Shown here: positions 20,663 through 33,343 of the stretch, in pieces | Position numbering within the stretch: position 1 is the first letter of the stretch | How the letters are laid out: the number at the start of each line of letters is the position of its first letter | Assembly (NCBI RefSeq): GCF_026262505.1 | Contig: NC_067208.1 | Location: 2,790,001-2,854,000, forward strand | DNA length: 64,000 nt | Origin: Trichomonas vaginalis G3 | Lineage: Eukaryota; Parabasalia; Trichomonadida; Trichomonadidae | Reading direction: 5' to 3' | Program-made: the position numbers and the translations under genes | The notes under the pieces: model-generated | Databases searched by the model: none | The model's input: only the letters and a program-made list of their open reading frames with translations | What the model was told of the DNA's origin: nothing

Positions 20663-22101
20663 CCATTAAGACATTTGGATAATATTCATAAACATATCTA
20701 GTACGTTCAAATGTTTTGTTGAACAGGTTTTATCGCGAAGTACAAATTTTATGTATATCTAACATTTAGAAGTTTTATCCCACATAAAGAACTTACTAAC
20801 GTGTTTGTTTTTTGACATAATTATGTTCTTATTTTTCCTTATACTAAATAATCTCAAACTTTCCTTGTTTATGAGTATTTTATTCCACATTTCATAAATA
20901 ATTCATAAAAACAGTTTTAAAACAATGCGAATCATTTTCAATAATATTAAATCTGTTTGGTGTTAACTAATCTCACTAGTCTTGAAATAAAATAAAAATA
21001 AAAAAAAATGAGCTTGTTATTTTGATTGTTGCTCTCATTTTGAAGCTTGATTCATGAGAAAAGAAAATCTTAATGCCAATATAGAGATAACATGAAAATT
21101 ATTGAAGATTTGATGGTAAAAAGAAGTTTTCTTCTGATAGCTGCATTCTGATAAATAATTACTCCAAATAATAATCCTCAAAATAAACAAATAAAATTTC
21201 AAATATCAGATGCTACAAGGCCAACCGATTATTGTCATATAACAAAAATAAAAATCAACGTAACGAATTATGAATAATGAAATAAATAAATGCATGATTA
21301 TTAAAAATTCCAAAATATTATTACATTTACCGTTTTTGATACCAAATATATGCCTTATTAATTTATCAGCATTAAAAATACCATGAATAATAAATAGCCA
21401 ATGTTAAACTATGTGCTCACAAAAATACTTCTTCTAACTTCAATATGATTTTTAAAAATATAAATTCTTTCGAGAAAAAGTATTGTTTCAACTTACAAAT
21501 ATAAGAATTTATGGAATGTGATTGATTTTTCACATTCCAGTTTGATATTAACATTTTTGCCTATAGATTGAAATTACATTAAGTTCTATGCATTATACTT
21601 AACAACATAATATAGCATATGACTATATCATCAATAAATGATATAATAATAGGTTTATGAAAATTTTTGGAGGATAAGTAAAATTGAATTGCTTTTAAAT
21701 TCAATTGATACTCAAAAGAAAATTCAAGTTAAATATTGTATCTTTTTAATTGTACATTATCATTATTTTATCAATTAAATTTATATCAACTTTTCAATGT
21801 AATTTTGGCTGTGCATAAATCAATTCTATATGATGTACTTTAATAAAATATAGAGGCAATAATAAAAATTTATCTTTTCAATATAAAATTTTCGAATGCG
21901 TAATTATTATCAATTTTTAATGAATTTTACTATCCTCTATATTCTTATAACTATTGATTTAAGTAAATAAAAATTTATCGCTCTCAATACAAATTCAAGC
22001 CAAAGCACGGTGAATCATCCATTATTCTCTCATATGCGTCTATCAATATTCCGTAAAATTTATTGGTTGTTTATATTCAGAGCTTTACAATCAATCATAA
22101 T
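20663..22101. other. gene-free AT-rich region
   Basis: No gene, RNA or convincing repeat is visible. The last ~40 bases presumably hold the promoter of the next gene. Confidence 0.5.
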
Positions 22102-23289
22102 ATGAAACTGCTGAACCACGTTCCTTCATACAACCAACTTCTCAATTTAAAAATCAGTAACATGGACGCACGTGGTGAAACATCAGCAATAGCATATAAC
22201 AACTTTATCTCAACTCAATTTAACTTAATCACGCTATCTAAGATTAAAAACAACATCACGCCTTATACGAAGAAAAAGGTTATTGCCAAAGAAAAGAAAT
22301 ATAGGCATGTAGTCGGAAACTTGGTAATTGAATGCTTAGATCAAATCAACAAATACAAAGCCAAATTAACCCAAAAAATCATTAACATGTGTGCACTGAC
22401 ATTTTTCGAGATAAACTCGAATATTTTGTTAATTGACTGTTTTGATACCCATATCTATAAGTTTTTGGTCAAAGAATCTCATTTACAGAAAATAACACGT
22501 GCCAGAGCCAAATTAGACCAAATTGAATACATCATTCAACGACTATCCGTAATTCTCGACGTATTGCATTCGCTTCCTGATTGTTCTGATTCGTTGGTCT
22601 CATTTAATTTTGGCGAACTCATTACCGAACACCAAAACAATACAACATCGTCAGAGATCAAAGCAATTGACGCCAAGATTGCTGACTTCAAACAAAAAAT
22701 CTCTGAAGAAAACACAATTTATTCTCAAATTATTCAATTTTACTTAAGCTCTGATGTCAATGAGCTAAGTTTTAATGATATCATCAGTTTTTGCAGAAAT
22801 TCTTCGCAATCATCACAAGAATATTGTCTACTCTTTGATGAATTGATTTCTTTTGCTTGGCAACAGAAAGAATACCCATTTACGACCACCAAATTCACTA
22901 ATTTAGATAAGCTTCGAGAGACTACCATTGCAGATTTCATTGTTGGAGAAACAGATAAAACACAAATCAAAAATATCACAGAAAGTTGGAAATATTATCC
23001 TGTTGTTCAGAAAATCGAAGAGCTTGGATTCGAAATCAGCCCACGAAACATGATAAACATACTTTGGGATGCTTGTTCAATGATTCCAAAGCTTATCAAC
23101 AAAAGTGACGCAGAATTTGACCAAATTTTCCCAATATTCGCTGCTGCTTTCTCAACTGCTGCTTTAAGTTCTCGAGAAAACCTTCTTTCTTATATTTACG
23201 ATTTCGCCAATCAGAGTTTGGGATCTCCTCAAGCATCTTTCATTGCTACGTATATAGAGACTTTGAATTGCCTTGCTAAGCAATATTAA
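22102..23289 (+). CDS. mostly helical protein, possible VPS9-domain Rab GEF
   Basis: The frame gives about 395 residues from the ATG at 22102. An in-frame ATG at 22162 (MDARGETS) is an alternative. The protein is soluble and almost wholly helical, with a basic N-terminal third (KKKVIAKEKKYRH) and a coiled-coil-like stretch near residues 180-215. The last ~100 residues read YYPVVQKIEELGFEISPRNM, then INILWDACSMIPKLINKSDA, then ENLLSYIYDFANQSLGSPQA. The spacing resembles VPS9 domains, which activate Rab5-type GTPases: ISP, a helix pair before a conserved acidic residue, then LxYIxxF. The key VPS9 Asp and Tyr residues are not certain, so the assignment is tentative. The codon pattern and intact length argue for a real gene. 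Confidence 0.6.
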   Translation: MKLLNHVPSYNQLLNLKISNMDARGETSAIAYNNFISTQFNLITLSKIKNNITPYTKKKVIAKEKKYRHVVGNLVIECLDQINKYKAKLTQKIINMCALTFFEINSNILLIDCFDTHIYKFLVKESHLQKITRARAKLDQIEYIIQRLSVILDVLHSLPDCSDSLVSFNFGELITEHQNNTTSSEIKAIDAKIADFKQKISEENTIYSQIIQFYLSSDVNELSFNDIISFCRNSSQSSQEYCLLFDELISFAWQQKEYPFTTTKFTNLDKLRETTIADFIVGETDKTQIKNITESWKYYPVVQKIEELGFEISPRNMINILWDACSMIPKLINKSDAEFDQIFPIFAAAFSTAALSSRENLLSYIYDFANQSLGSPQASFIATYIETLNCLAKQY

Positions 23290-24360
23290 CCATGAAATTT
23301 AATTTTTTATTTTGTTATTTTGTTTTGAATAAAGATTATTATGAATTGAAGTGTCTTTTACTTTTTGATATCAGTTCATTTAGCTGTGAACGTATATGTT
23401 ATCCTATAAAACATGATAAAGAAATATATTCTTTCCATAATATCTTGACAGTTATTGAAGAGAACATTTTTCTTCAGTGAGTACTTAATGGCAAATAAGA
23501 AATGAATGTTATTTGTAAATTGCAAATAAATTTCACAAAATATAGATAATCTATATTCCACAAACTTACATTTAATATATTTATTGGAATATATAGTATA
23601 TTAATTGCCAAACACGTTTTATATAACAAATTTCGAATGTTGAAATACAAAAAGCATTATAAAAAAGAATGTAAATATGTATATTTGCAATAATTGTCTT
23701 TATTTGATTGGATCAATATACCACATATAAAAAAATTAATGTTTTACTTTGATGAAATTATCAATATCCGAAATAAAATAAAATTTATGATTTCGTATGT
23801 TATAGACAACGCACAATCATATTTCCTTAGGGAAAATTTTTTTATATTTAATTTTGTGAGAAAAACGCTGTAGAATTTGAGAAATATGAAAATAATTGTC
23901 TCCGGAGAACATCATAAGTCTGATAATTTTACTAAAATATTAAATTTTCCTTATCACTAAAGAATTAATTTCAATGTTCTAATTCAATTTTTCTATACTA
24001 ACGTTATGATTACAAATTTCAATAAACTATCTCAATTTTCTTAACATGTTATCTTTTTTTCTAAGACAAGATTTGATATTGTATATATTACCATACAAAT
24101 ATGAATTCTAGTCGATGAAAGTAATTCAATTTTTATCACAAAAATCTTTTTTAAAGTAGGAAATATTCTGTTACGAGTACTAAAGTGATTTATTAAAAAA
24201 TTTTCAAATTCTCAAAAAAATTTAAAAATGAAAATTTTAATTCCACATATGATTTCGAATATTATATCTCGTTATTAAATTCAATGTAAGAAAAATCAAA
24301 TAATTTATTCAATATATTTTTGAGGCATGCAATTATATTTTCTTATTTGTTCATGTAATA
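23290..24360. other. gene-free AT-rich region
   Basis: Short open frames at 23292-23561 on both strands have no recognisable product. Nothing else is supportable. Confidence 0.5.
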
Positions 24361-24984
24361 TATTAAGGGTGCACACGAGAGGATCATGTAAACTTCAGAA
24401 TTTAGAACCTTATTTTTAGGCATTATCTTGGCTACCTATTTAGGCTCGAAAAGCAAAAAATATCAAAAAATACAACTTGACTCCATTCTGACCCTTTCAT
24501 GGAGGTAGTTTTTATCCGCTAGTATTTTCCCTTTGAATCTCTTTACAATTCGAAATCAAGTTCAAATCTCAGTAGAAGAAAGGAAGAATCGACTTACTAC
24601 GGTTGTAATACGAATAAATACATATATTTAATTATTTTTATTTACATAATAATTGTTTGAAGCTCATATTCCATCAAATTTTTAAATAAAAACATTAAAA
24701 TGTTGAAAATTTTCATATATTTTAATAGGGTTTTGGCACTTTATTGAGGAATTACTACATACATAGTCGAACTGAACTTGATATTTTGAAATTTAAATTA
24801 TTTATCAAAATTAAAATTTAACTTGAAATTTATAATTATTTAGTCATACTTTGCATAATTCTAAGTAGATTTTGTAAAAAATCAAGAAAGAAAAAATTTA
24901 ACGTGCTTTATTTTTTCTTTTTTATAATAATACATATTATTATATAATTAACATATTCATAATGTTTCACCCTTTCAAAAATAT

Positions 24985-25020
24985 AATCCTCCTCCTCTCA
25001 AATAAACGTACATACGGGTG
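24985..25020 (+). repeat. internal copy of the right-end block
   Basis: These 36 bases, containing AAATAAACGTACATACGGGTG, recur unchanged at 25367-25402, next to the right inverted repeat of the 24361-25413 element. The copies are in direct orientation. Confidence 0.8.
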
Positions 25021-25366
25021 GCCTCTTTTTTCAAAAAATTAAAATTTGAAATTTTGGGCTCAAATATCAGAGATTTTATCAACCTTCAACGATATATGTT
25101 GTCTATATCAGACCTCCTTTCTTTTTGATACTTAACATTGTTCCTAAATCTTAGCCGTTAAGGCTGTTCTGAAAATATTTTTTTTTCGAAAAAATTCGAA
25201 AAAAATTCTTAAAATTCAAAAATCCCTTAATTCCTGAGGATTTTGGAAAAAAGTTTTTACATGAACATGTGTATATTATATGAAGTATATTGATAAGGTA
25301 AAAATCAAATTTTATTGCATATTCATCGAGAAAATAAACTAACGAATCCCTCAAAATTGAGAGGGT

Positions 25367-25402
25367 AATCCTCCTCCTCTCAAATAAACGTACATACGGG
25401 TG
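25367..25402 (+). repeat. right-end block of the TIR element
   Basis: This is the second copy of the 36-bp direct repeat. It overlaps the first bases of the right terminal inverted repeat. Confidence 0.8.
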
Positions 25403-25702
25403 CACCCTTAATAACTTCAAAATTTGAATTCTTTATTCAATATTTTTTCTTGCTCATACGAAAATTGTATCCTAATGTATATCAGTAACATGCTAAATTA
25501 ATGCAAAACAATCTCTCACAAAATTTTCTACATTTTAGTATGTCCATTTAAATTCAATGAGAGTCTCACAATCATTTCTTTCTAATTTTTTCAAACGATA
25601 TTTTTCAACATTTTAAAATAGTATAATAATATCATTTTAGTCATTTTCATAATTTTTTTGAAATGAATCCCATATTCAAAGTATTCTCAGAAAAACAGAA
25701 CT

Positions 25703-25708
25703 TCATTA
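25703..25708 (+). promoter_or_regulatory. initiator (Inr) of the gene at 25716
   Basis: TCATTA fits the trichomonad initiator consensus TCA(C/T)T(T/A), in which the A is the transcription start. It would give a leader of about 11 bases, normal for this group. Confidence 0.6.
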
Positions 25709-25715
25709 TTTTTCA

Positions 25716-26114
25716 ATGACTACAGATCTCGCAAAGCTCATCTTCCAGGAGAGTCTTCTCCCAAGTACAACATGGACATACAAGTTCTTATCTCAGACAC
25801 AGAAATCAGTTAAAAAGCTTAGAGAGAAGGATTATGCAAAATTAATTAGTAGTTTATTCGAATTCTTCCTGCAAAATTCCACTACCTCATTGCAAAAGTT
25901 CAAAATATCCCAACTTATCTCTTCGATAGTTATTCAAAACCTTGAACGATCAGCTTCAATAATTCCAGAATACAAAGATTCCGTAATGAAACATATTGAA
26001 ACATTCCAAGATTCTTCCATATCCAGTCAACAAAGAAAATTATGGAAGGTGTCTTCAATCCAAAGCCAAATTCTGTTCAGACTCGAAACCATTCAAGCTC
26101 TGGCGGCCCAATAA
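25716..26114 (+). CDS. small helical protein of unknown function
   Basis: It encodes 132 residues from the first ATG, placed 8 bases after an initiator motif. The sequence (LAKLIFQESLLPSTTWTYKF, KKLREKDYAKLISSLFEFFL) reads as four or five amphipathic helices with no membrane segment, no cysteine and few glycines. I do not recognise the family. It has a normal start, clean frame and Inr, so I accept it as a real gene. It could be a vesicle-coat or centrosomal helper protein, but nothing in the sequence proves that. Confidence 0.65.
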   Translation: MTTDLAKLIFQESLLPSTTWTYKFLSQTQKSVKKLREKDYAKLISSLFEFFLQNSTTSLQKFKISQLISSIVIQNLERSASIIPEYKDSVMKHIETFQDSSISSQQRKLWKVSSIQSQILFRLETIQALAAQ

Positions 26115-27530
26115 AATCCACTTCTGCATCTCCTATCCAGTGGAATTCGGAAAAATCATGGAGTGAATCTCATTAATTGTTTTTTTAATTCTGTTATAAT
26201 AAAATTTGTTTGTATTTGATCGTTAAGTAAAACTCTTTTTGGTTCTATTTGTTACCGATTAGAAAATTATCTTCGATAACTCAAATGTTAGTAAGATCTC
26301 ATTCGATCGAATTGAATTAAGATTTTTAGATCACAAAATAGAATTAATTGTAATAATTTATGAAGTATTGAATATAATTAATGTACCCGTAATACATTTT
26401 GTTTAAATTCGATTGAAAATTTGAGAAGATAGTCATCATGAGGAAAATGTGTTACTATTCAACTAAACTTTGTATTTATTGTAACAATAGCTTATTTTTA
26501 ATTATATTTCCTCCAATATAATCTAAACGAAATTATATTTTCAATTTTGATATAAAAATTTAAGCCATGCAATCATATTTTATTAGTTTTATTTAATTCT
26601 GCTTGATGAACTTTAGAAACTAAAAGGAAAAAAAAATGATTTTATCTTTTTACTAAAGATAACCCTTGAATTGAAAAAATACAAAACAATAAGTACCCAT
26701 ATGAGAAGCTGTTTTGATATTTTAATCAATAAATTTGAATACCGATACAATTAATATTGCAAATTATTATAACCAAATCATATGAACGTTTAATTTGAGT
26801 CAAAAACATTATAGGTATGGATTAATTTCTATGAAAATTCATATTCAAAAAAATATATCAATATTGAAAAAAAAAATTTGTAATTGAGGTGTATTCTTAA
26901 GATATGAAAATTTATATTGGATATATTATAGTTTTCTGTCATAAAATTTAATGAAATTCAATAAAAAATGTTGAAAATATCAAAAACAATATTTCACTCT
27001 TCAAACTTATATAGAAAGATTAAAATCAATACGTATTCCATGATTAATGCATTCAAAATACTTTGAATTTAAAATATATGATGAAGGGATTTTATGAGTC
27101 CACTTTGTAATCTCTAAATTCCTTTACTGATATTTACCGATAAAATTTCATTCACAAATTTGCAAAGAGATTATTTTGGACACATTGCATCAATTAAGAT
27201 AGGTTTAGCAAAAGGACTTAATTGAAAATTATTTGATACACCGGACCAATTAATTTGAGGCCTGTGTAAAACCCAACTTACAGCAGATAATCTATGATAA
27301 TGATGTATTAGAAGGAAAAGAAGTTCCAAAAGCAAAGGTTCAACTTTTGGTGAGAACTAAGATTTGAATGTCTAATATTCAATTAAAATTCATTGTATAT
27401 TGAATCTTGAAATATTTAATAAATTTATGAGTTAGAAATGCTGGGTTTCGTCTTTTGGAGATAAAGTAATTCAAGAAATTTGTTAACATTTCAAAAATAT
27501 TTGAAAAGAAATAAGTTAGTATTTATTAAA
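26115..27530. other. gene-free AT-rich region
   Basis: No gene or repeat is visible apart from ordinary AT-rich DNA. Confidence 0.5.
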
Positions 27531-27995
27531 ATGTTTGAACAGAATTGGAATTGTATTACGTGTAATCAAATGCTGGCGCCTAAACCCAAAAAGGAGAAGT
27601 CATCACAGACTATTAGAGACTATAAAAGAATCCAGCACCGCGTAAAGATGCATGCCGAGAAAATCGATTTTGTTTCATCATATATCGATAGATATTTTGG
27701 AACTCATGTAACTATTGCTATTCTAACAACTCTTGCAAAGATAACAATGGAAAAATATAATCTAACTCTAGATAGATTAGAAAGACGTAATCGCATTGCT
27801 CTTCTATGTTGGTTTGCAAGGAACTGGGGGTTCGTTTATCCAATTCTCAAAGACAAAGATTTTAGATCAAATCTAATGAAAATATTTTGTCAACTAAATT
27901 CAACATTCAGACCACAGGAGTTTCCAACTATTCCAAATCTTCAAGGTAGTTACATTGATCCAAGTGACTTAAGCTTCCTGCTTAACTATCATTAA
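27531..27995 (+). CDS. small trichomonad family protein (ALLCW family), member 1
   Basis: It encodes 154 residues from the ATG at 27531. Earlier in-frame codons include no ATG. The N-terminus has a possible CxxC (CITC). The conserved core is IDRYFGTHVTIAILTTLAKI, LTLDRLERRNRIALLCWFAR and NWGFVYPIL. The end is IDPSDLSFLLNYH. The paralogue at 31215 is very similar in the core and the end, and the broken one at 16032 less so. The core looks like a compact helical bundle with a basic RRNR helix, possibly a DNA- or protein-binding module. I do not recognise the family. There are no membrane segments. Confidence 0.75.
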   Translation: MFEQNWNCITCNQMLAPKPKKEKSSQTIRDYKRIQHRVKMHAEKIDFVSSYIDRYFGTHVTIAILTTLAKITMEKYNLTLDRLERRNRIALLCWFARNWGFVYPILKDKDFRSNLMKIFCQLNSTFRPQEFPTIPNLQGSYIDPSDLSFLLNYH

Positions 27996-30900
27996 ACTTG
28001 TCCTTTTTTATATGTAATCCAATAAAATATTCTTTAATACATGTTAAATTGAATATATTTATTCAAAAATTGAATGAATTCAAAATATTATGATGAAACT
28101 GTTAGCCTATAAAAGATAATAGTTTTTGTCCAATGAGATGACATTAATTTTTAAAATTAGAGATTTACGTTTAATACATAAATTATAGAATTCAGAGAAC
28201 GATTGAAAATTTTGTAAGGTAATAAATGTCAATTGGGAAGAAAAGTGAGAAAATTCCTAAAATGCTAAAAATGAATTTTCCAAACGTATTTTTTTATCGC
28301 ATTTTTTTGATTTTGAAAAAAATTTGGAGAGAAGAACTCTTCGTTTTTGAATTTTATCACGATGGTTTTAAAGTATATTAGACACATGTATTGGTATTAC
28401 TATTTTTGTATATTTTGAGAGAAAATCCCTAAAAAGTGAGAAAATCTAAGACGGTTTGAGAAAATATATAAACTATTGAAAATTTGAATTAAACTTCTAA
28501 TTTGGAAAAAAGAAATTTGGAAAGAAGAAAATTCAAAAATCGAGATTTAGACTCAGTATCAAATGGAGAACAAAATGTTTCTTCATATGAAGGAAAAAAA
28601 TTTTCTTGAGAAGAAATAGAGTTTTTAAAATTTTATTGTATGTAATGAAATAAACAAATATTAAAATTATTTTTTGATAACAAGAAAATTCCCAACAGAA
28701 AATATTTGAGACAAAGAAAAAAAGAAAATTGAAAAATATTACTCTCCTTTATATTTCATGAGATTTTAAATTTATTCTCATAAAATTGACAATTTTATAC
28801 GTTTAGATGAAAATAATTGATTTTGCTTGAAATAAAAATTATTGTTTGCTTACAGCTATCAAATAGATTTTTGCTATTTTGATTAAAATTTGTTAATCAA
28901 ATTAATAAATTTTTTCTAAATATCTTAAATATCTGGATCACTCACTGATACAATGAATTGAACGATAAAAATAATACAAACTCAACTAAGTTTCCTGTCT
29001 TTCAACTAAAAAAATTATGCAAATTAAATTAAATTGTTTATGCAAATATTAAACAAAGATAAAGTAATTACAGTTATCATAAACTTTATGAATAACTCTG
29101 TAATTGGTTCAGATTTTCGTAAAAATATTTTTATTAATATCGATAAGAATACGTTTACCTACTATCACAACATATCGATAAACAAGAGTAGAGTGATTTT
29201 TATCATCGAAACTTTTTAAAAGCTGTAAGCTGGAAGTAAAAATCTTTTTTTTTCTGAGTTAGTTGTAGAACTATTGATGCACGAGTTATCATTGTGATGT
29301 AGAAGGATGTCAATGTACTGACTGAAGGATATGAAGTGAATTGAATTTCATTGAATTTCAATTTGATCAAAATTTGTTGAAATGATATGAATGTGTCAAC
29401 ATCTGTATCACTCTCTTTCACTCCTTCCCTATTTTTTCGAGAACGAAGCTAGCTCAGCTTTCGCTAAGCGAATTGACACTTTTGATGCCCTAAACGTACA
29501 TGCTCTCAAATTTATCTAAAAAAATTATACCACCTAAACTAGTATATTCTTATTTTAAATATGATATTATCCTTAGAATCCACATTAGAATATATTTAAA
29601 TCAACTTTTAAAAAAGTTCGAATCCTGCGCGTCTCACTTTTTAAATTTTCGAAAAGGAAAATTATATTCTCCTAAAATGAAAACAATTTTTCGAATTGAC
29701 ATCCTTATTTAATGCAATAATCTTAGCATAATAAAAGAATTCTTGCCAAAGACAAATCTGATGAGACCAACTATTGAAATTTAAAGGATTTAATGATAGT
29801 TTTTTAATATCAATTAACATTATTATTTGAATATTAAATTGATATGGAAAATGATGACAATTACAGGTTATTTGTCAAACATTCTAAATCAAATTGCCTA
29901 ATTGGTAATAAATGCATCTTCTCATATTTTTGCATTGTTTTTATGATAAATCATTATATTAATGACGAATAATAGAAACATGATAAATTTTAACAAAAAA
30001 AAGTGTTTACATATGATGGTCATTATAAATTTCATATATTTAGTTCATGTTCCAATAGTGTATATATAAAACACATATGAAATTGTTGAATACTTAGAAT
30101 TTCACTTAAATTTCCATTGATTTTTCTATTCTTTGATACCAGAAATGATGTACATTGCTTCACAAATTATTTAGCTCTCTGATATAAAATCATATCCTAG
30201 ATTATTTCGATATTTAATGAGATTATTTCAGGTTTTAATTTCTGATGTTTATAACCAAAATATTTTCAAAATCATGGATTTACACGTTCAACAAAGCCTA
30301 TTACTAGCTTAAAAATGACTATTATTTGCAAAACTAAATTCGACATAATAATTCAGTCAATTTGATGTCTCTCATTGCTTAGGAATCTACTTCTATTATT
30401 TAATAGTAATTTTAAATATGACCAAATACAAAATAATAGGAAAAGAAACAAAAAATTAAACATATTTGTCCGAGTATTTTATTTGTTCATTTCAAAGCGA
30501 GAACATTGGATTTTGATTGTATTTATTGTGATGGTTGCTATGTAAACTATCTAAAGAACTACTAATTTCTGAAATCTTAAATGGAAGTTATTTTTTGTGA
30601 ATATCTTAAATTGAAATTCAGCGTTTAGATAGGAATATCTTTTTAAAGCTTAATATTACGAAGAATATTAATCGTACTGTATATGATATTTATATTTTCA
30701 TACATTTTTTTATTTTGTTCTCAAAATTTGTGTTACATGCGAATTGTTAAAGATGATAGCATTGTTCGAATAATTCGCTTGGCTAGATGCAGATAAATGA
30801 TTCAAAAAAATTGAAATGCATTATTTAGAATCTTCTGAAAAACAATTAATGACATTGTTACTGTACTTAAATATCTCTTCTATTTTTCCTAGAAATAATA

Positions 30901-31214
30901 ATGAAAATGTTGTTTGAAGGGAATAAATATTTTCGCATTCATATTGGAGCTTAACACAAGCATGCATGAATCAGTAATGGGGTTCCGATTTTATGATTTC
31001 AATAACTTTTGAATCCCATGAAAATTTACAATTTTATGAATTTGTATTTATGCACAAATGCATTCAAACAATGAATATCTTTGTTGAAGAATTGTTGTTT
31101 GGGTAGCTATAATAAATCGTTTTGGATTCATTTCTTTTGTGGTTAATTCAAAATTTTTGTCTATTTTCTTAGTGATATTCAAATTTTAAACTTGAAGTTT
31201 ATTCATTTTAATCA
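27996..31214. other. 3.2-kb gene-free AT-rich region
   Basis: I see short open frames (for example 29034-29219 and 29500-29712) with no recognisable product, and no RNA gene. A B-box-like GTTCGAATCC near 29618 has no matching tRNA fold. Confidence 0.5.
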
Positions 31215-31682
31215 ATGCTAATTTATCCTCAGAATTATGGACCATATCCATATCAAATGCCAAAAATGTATACCAAGCGAACAACACCTCAAAGTGAAAG
31301 GGATTATCTAAGGGTTCAGCAAAGAGTAATGTTAAATGGGCATAAGATATACATCGTCTCAAACTTCATTGACAGGTATTTTGGTACCCATGTTACCATC
31401 GCAATCTTAACATCGCTTGCCAAGATAATAATGTCTAAACATAAGATCAAGCTTGATCGTTTAGCCAGGCGTAATCGACAAGCACTGCTATGCTGGTATG
31501 CGGAAAACTGGGATATCATATGCCCGGTCTTAAAGCAGAAAGATTTTATAGACAAAGTAAAGTTAATAAATGAAGAAAATATGAAGATACAGAAAGAAAA
31601 GAAAGAAGAAGAGCAAACAGAGCAAAAGATAGAAGAGATAGTGGACCCAAGCGACTTGGTTTCGCTGCTGAACAGCCACTAG
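31215..31682 (+). CDS. small trichomonad family protein (ALLCW family), member 2
   Basis: It encodes 155 residues, almost the same length as the paralogue at 27531. After a Tyr/Pro-rich N-terminus (YPQNYGPYPYQMPKMYTKRT) comes SERDYLRVQQRV, then IDRYFGTHVTIAILTSLAKI, LDRLARRNRQALLCWYAENW and an acidic Lys/Glu linker. The end is VDPSDLVSLLNSH. The strictly kept blocks are TPQ, IDRYFGTHVT, DRL-RRNR-ALLCW and DPSDL. Function is unknown. No signal peptide or membrane segment is seen. Confidence 0.75.
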   Translation: MLIYPQNYGPYPYQMPKMYTKRTTPQSERDYLRVQQRVMLNGHKIYIVSNFIDRYFGTHVTIAILTSLAKIIMSKHKIKLDRLARRNRQALLCWYAENWDIICPVLKQKDFIDKVKLINEENMKIQKEKKEEEQTEQKIEEIVDPSDLVSLLNSH

Positions 31683-33306
31683 TTGTTTACTTTTAGAATC
31701 CTCAATTTTCACATGAATTTGACATATGAATATTCGGTTATTTATTCAGAAATTTTGAGAGACAAAAAAACCATATGTACTGAATTCATATTTTTGAGAA
31801 GGAAAATTGGAAGGGCTGATTTATCATGAATAAAGTTGTTTTATTGGGGAGAAGCTTCCTAAACTTTTTAATCCCATAAATATGGTCATTATCTGGAATA
31901 AAGAGTTAAGCGTCATATGTCACTTTTTGTACTAAGGAAACATCGACTTTATGCGTTATGACTTTTCGATGAGGAAACAAGTGTTCACGTATTATAAACT
32001 TCCTTATCCCAATAAACCGGCCCTAAACATAATTAATTTTAAGCATTATAATGGTCTCTTTTCTATGATAACCAAATCAATTTGGTTATCATAGAAAAGC
32101 ACCAAAAACTAGAATAGGAATCGGCAATATGGAATTATGAAACAACTAGGATAAAATGGATATGGGACATTCATGAATGCATTCACTTTTTTCAAGACTT
32201 TTTAATGAATTTCAAATTCCTCAGATTATTTTCAATAGATTTTCCGTACCATATCATTTTTATTAGACAAAGCTATCTTTTCGATGAAATTTTTGCAAAA
32301 ATACTCTGTTTTGAAAAAGATTTATGTAAATTTTTTGATAAAAGTGTCTTGAATGATTATCATTGATAATACCATTCCAATTGAATGCTGTTTTCGGCTG
32401 CTTTTATAAAAATTTGATCATATTGTACTCATAATTTTTTTTGTATTTTGGTCAAAAACTAAGCTAACATCAGCTGTATATTTGCATAAGCCATTAATAA
32501 GCTTTGGTATAGGTTATACTGAGTTTAGACGATCATACAATTTAGACTTTTTTCATTTAATTTAGTCTAACAAAGAGTGATTATCTTACTATTTGATTCA
32601 TAAATATATAGGAAATAATAGTTTTATACCTTAATATGATAAAATTTTATAAAATTTTCCCTTCTCCTTTGGCAATATTAGTCATTAATAGATATATTTA
32701 ACATGATGGTTCTAAATATATGAATAGATAAAATTTTCCTTTCAATTTTACGAACCAAATTTATTACCATATCCTAAATTTTTTCTATGTTTATAGACCT
32801 TTGGAACTTTGTATGAAGTCTAAATATACATGTAGAGTATTCAAACAAAACAAATATCAAAATCTAAACCTTTGAATTACCTTCAATGCTTAACCGAATT
32901 ACTAGATCTTATATATATGTGTGTACTAATACCTTTTGATGCATAAAAAACTCCAAAAGAGTTTCATTTTTAAAATAGTCGATATCAATTCAAAAAATTG
33001 AAACTATACCGTCAACTGTCAATTTTTCAATAGTTCGTTTTTTTAAATGTAATTGCTTTTTTTATATGCATTAATCATTTGATAGTAGTGGGATCAAATT
33101 ACATATCTTAAAAATGTATTCCGAGTGGAAAAAAAATCAATAGAATTGACCACAGATATCTGTTTAATCCAAAAATATTATTAGAATCATATTTAATAAA
33201 AATGCTATGCTTTTAGAAATAAACGGAAGAATAAACGCACTGTTTCAAACCGTCAAAATTGAATTTGTGTCAAATATCTTGAATTTACAATTTTAGCTAT
33301 TTAGAT

Positions 33307-33310
<4 letters not shown>
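31683..33310. other. spacer left of element 1
   Basis: AT-rich DNA without genes. It contains the palindrome at 32058-32099. The last bases (ending AATT) adjoin the poly-A start of element 1. Confidence 0.5.
32058..32099. repeat. perfect 20-bp-arm palindrome
   Basis: The arm CTTTTCTATGATAACCAAAT (32058-32077) is followed after two bases by its exact reverse complement (32080-32099). It lies in a gene-free region. A stable cruciform or hairpin RNA is possible; no function is shown. Confidence 0.85.

Positions 33311-33341
<31 letters not shown>

Positions 33342-33343
<2 letters not shown>

Larger units (their letters stand above)
24361..25413. mobile_element. 1.05-kb non-coding element with 14-bp terminal inverted repeats
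   Basis: TATTAAGGGTGCAC at 24361-24374 is perfectly inverted at 25400-25413. The outermost TA on each side would fit a TA target duplication as in Tc1/mariner elements. No transposase frame is present, so it would be non-autonomous. A 36-bp block next to the right end is duplicated inside it at 24985-25020, suggesting a nested or partly duplicated copy. Confidence 0.55.

Noticed and set aside
29600-29640. B-box-like GTTCGAATCC suggesting a tRNA
   Set aside because: No D arm, anticodon arm or acceptor stem can be folded upstream.
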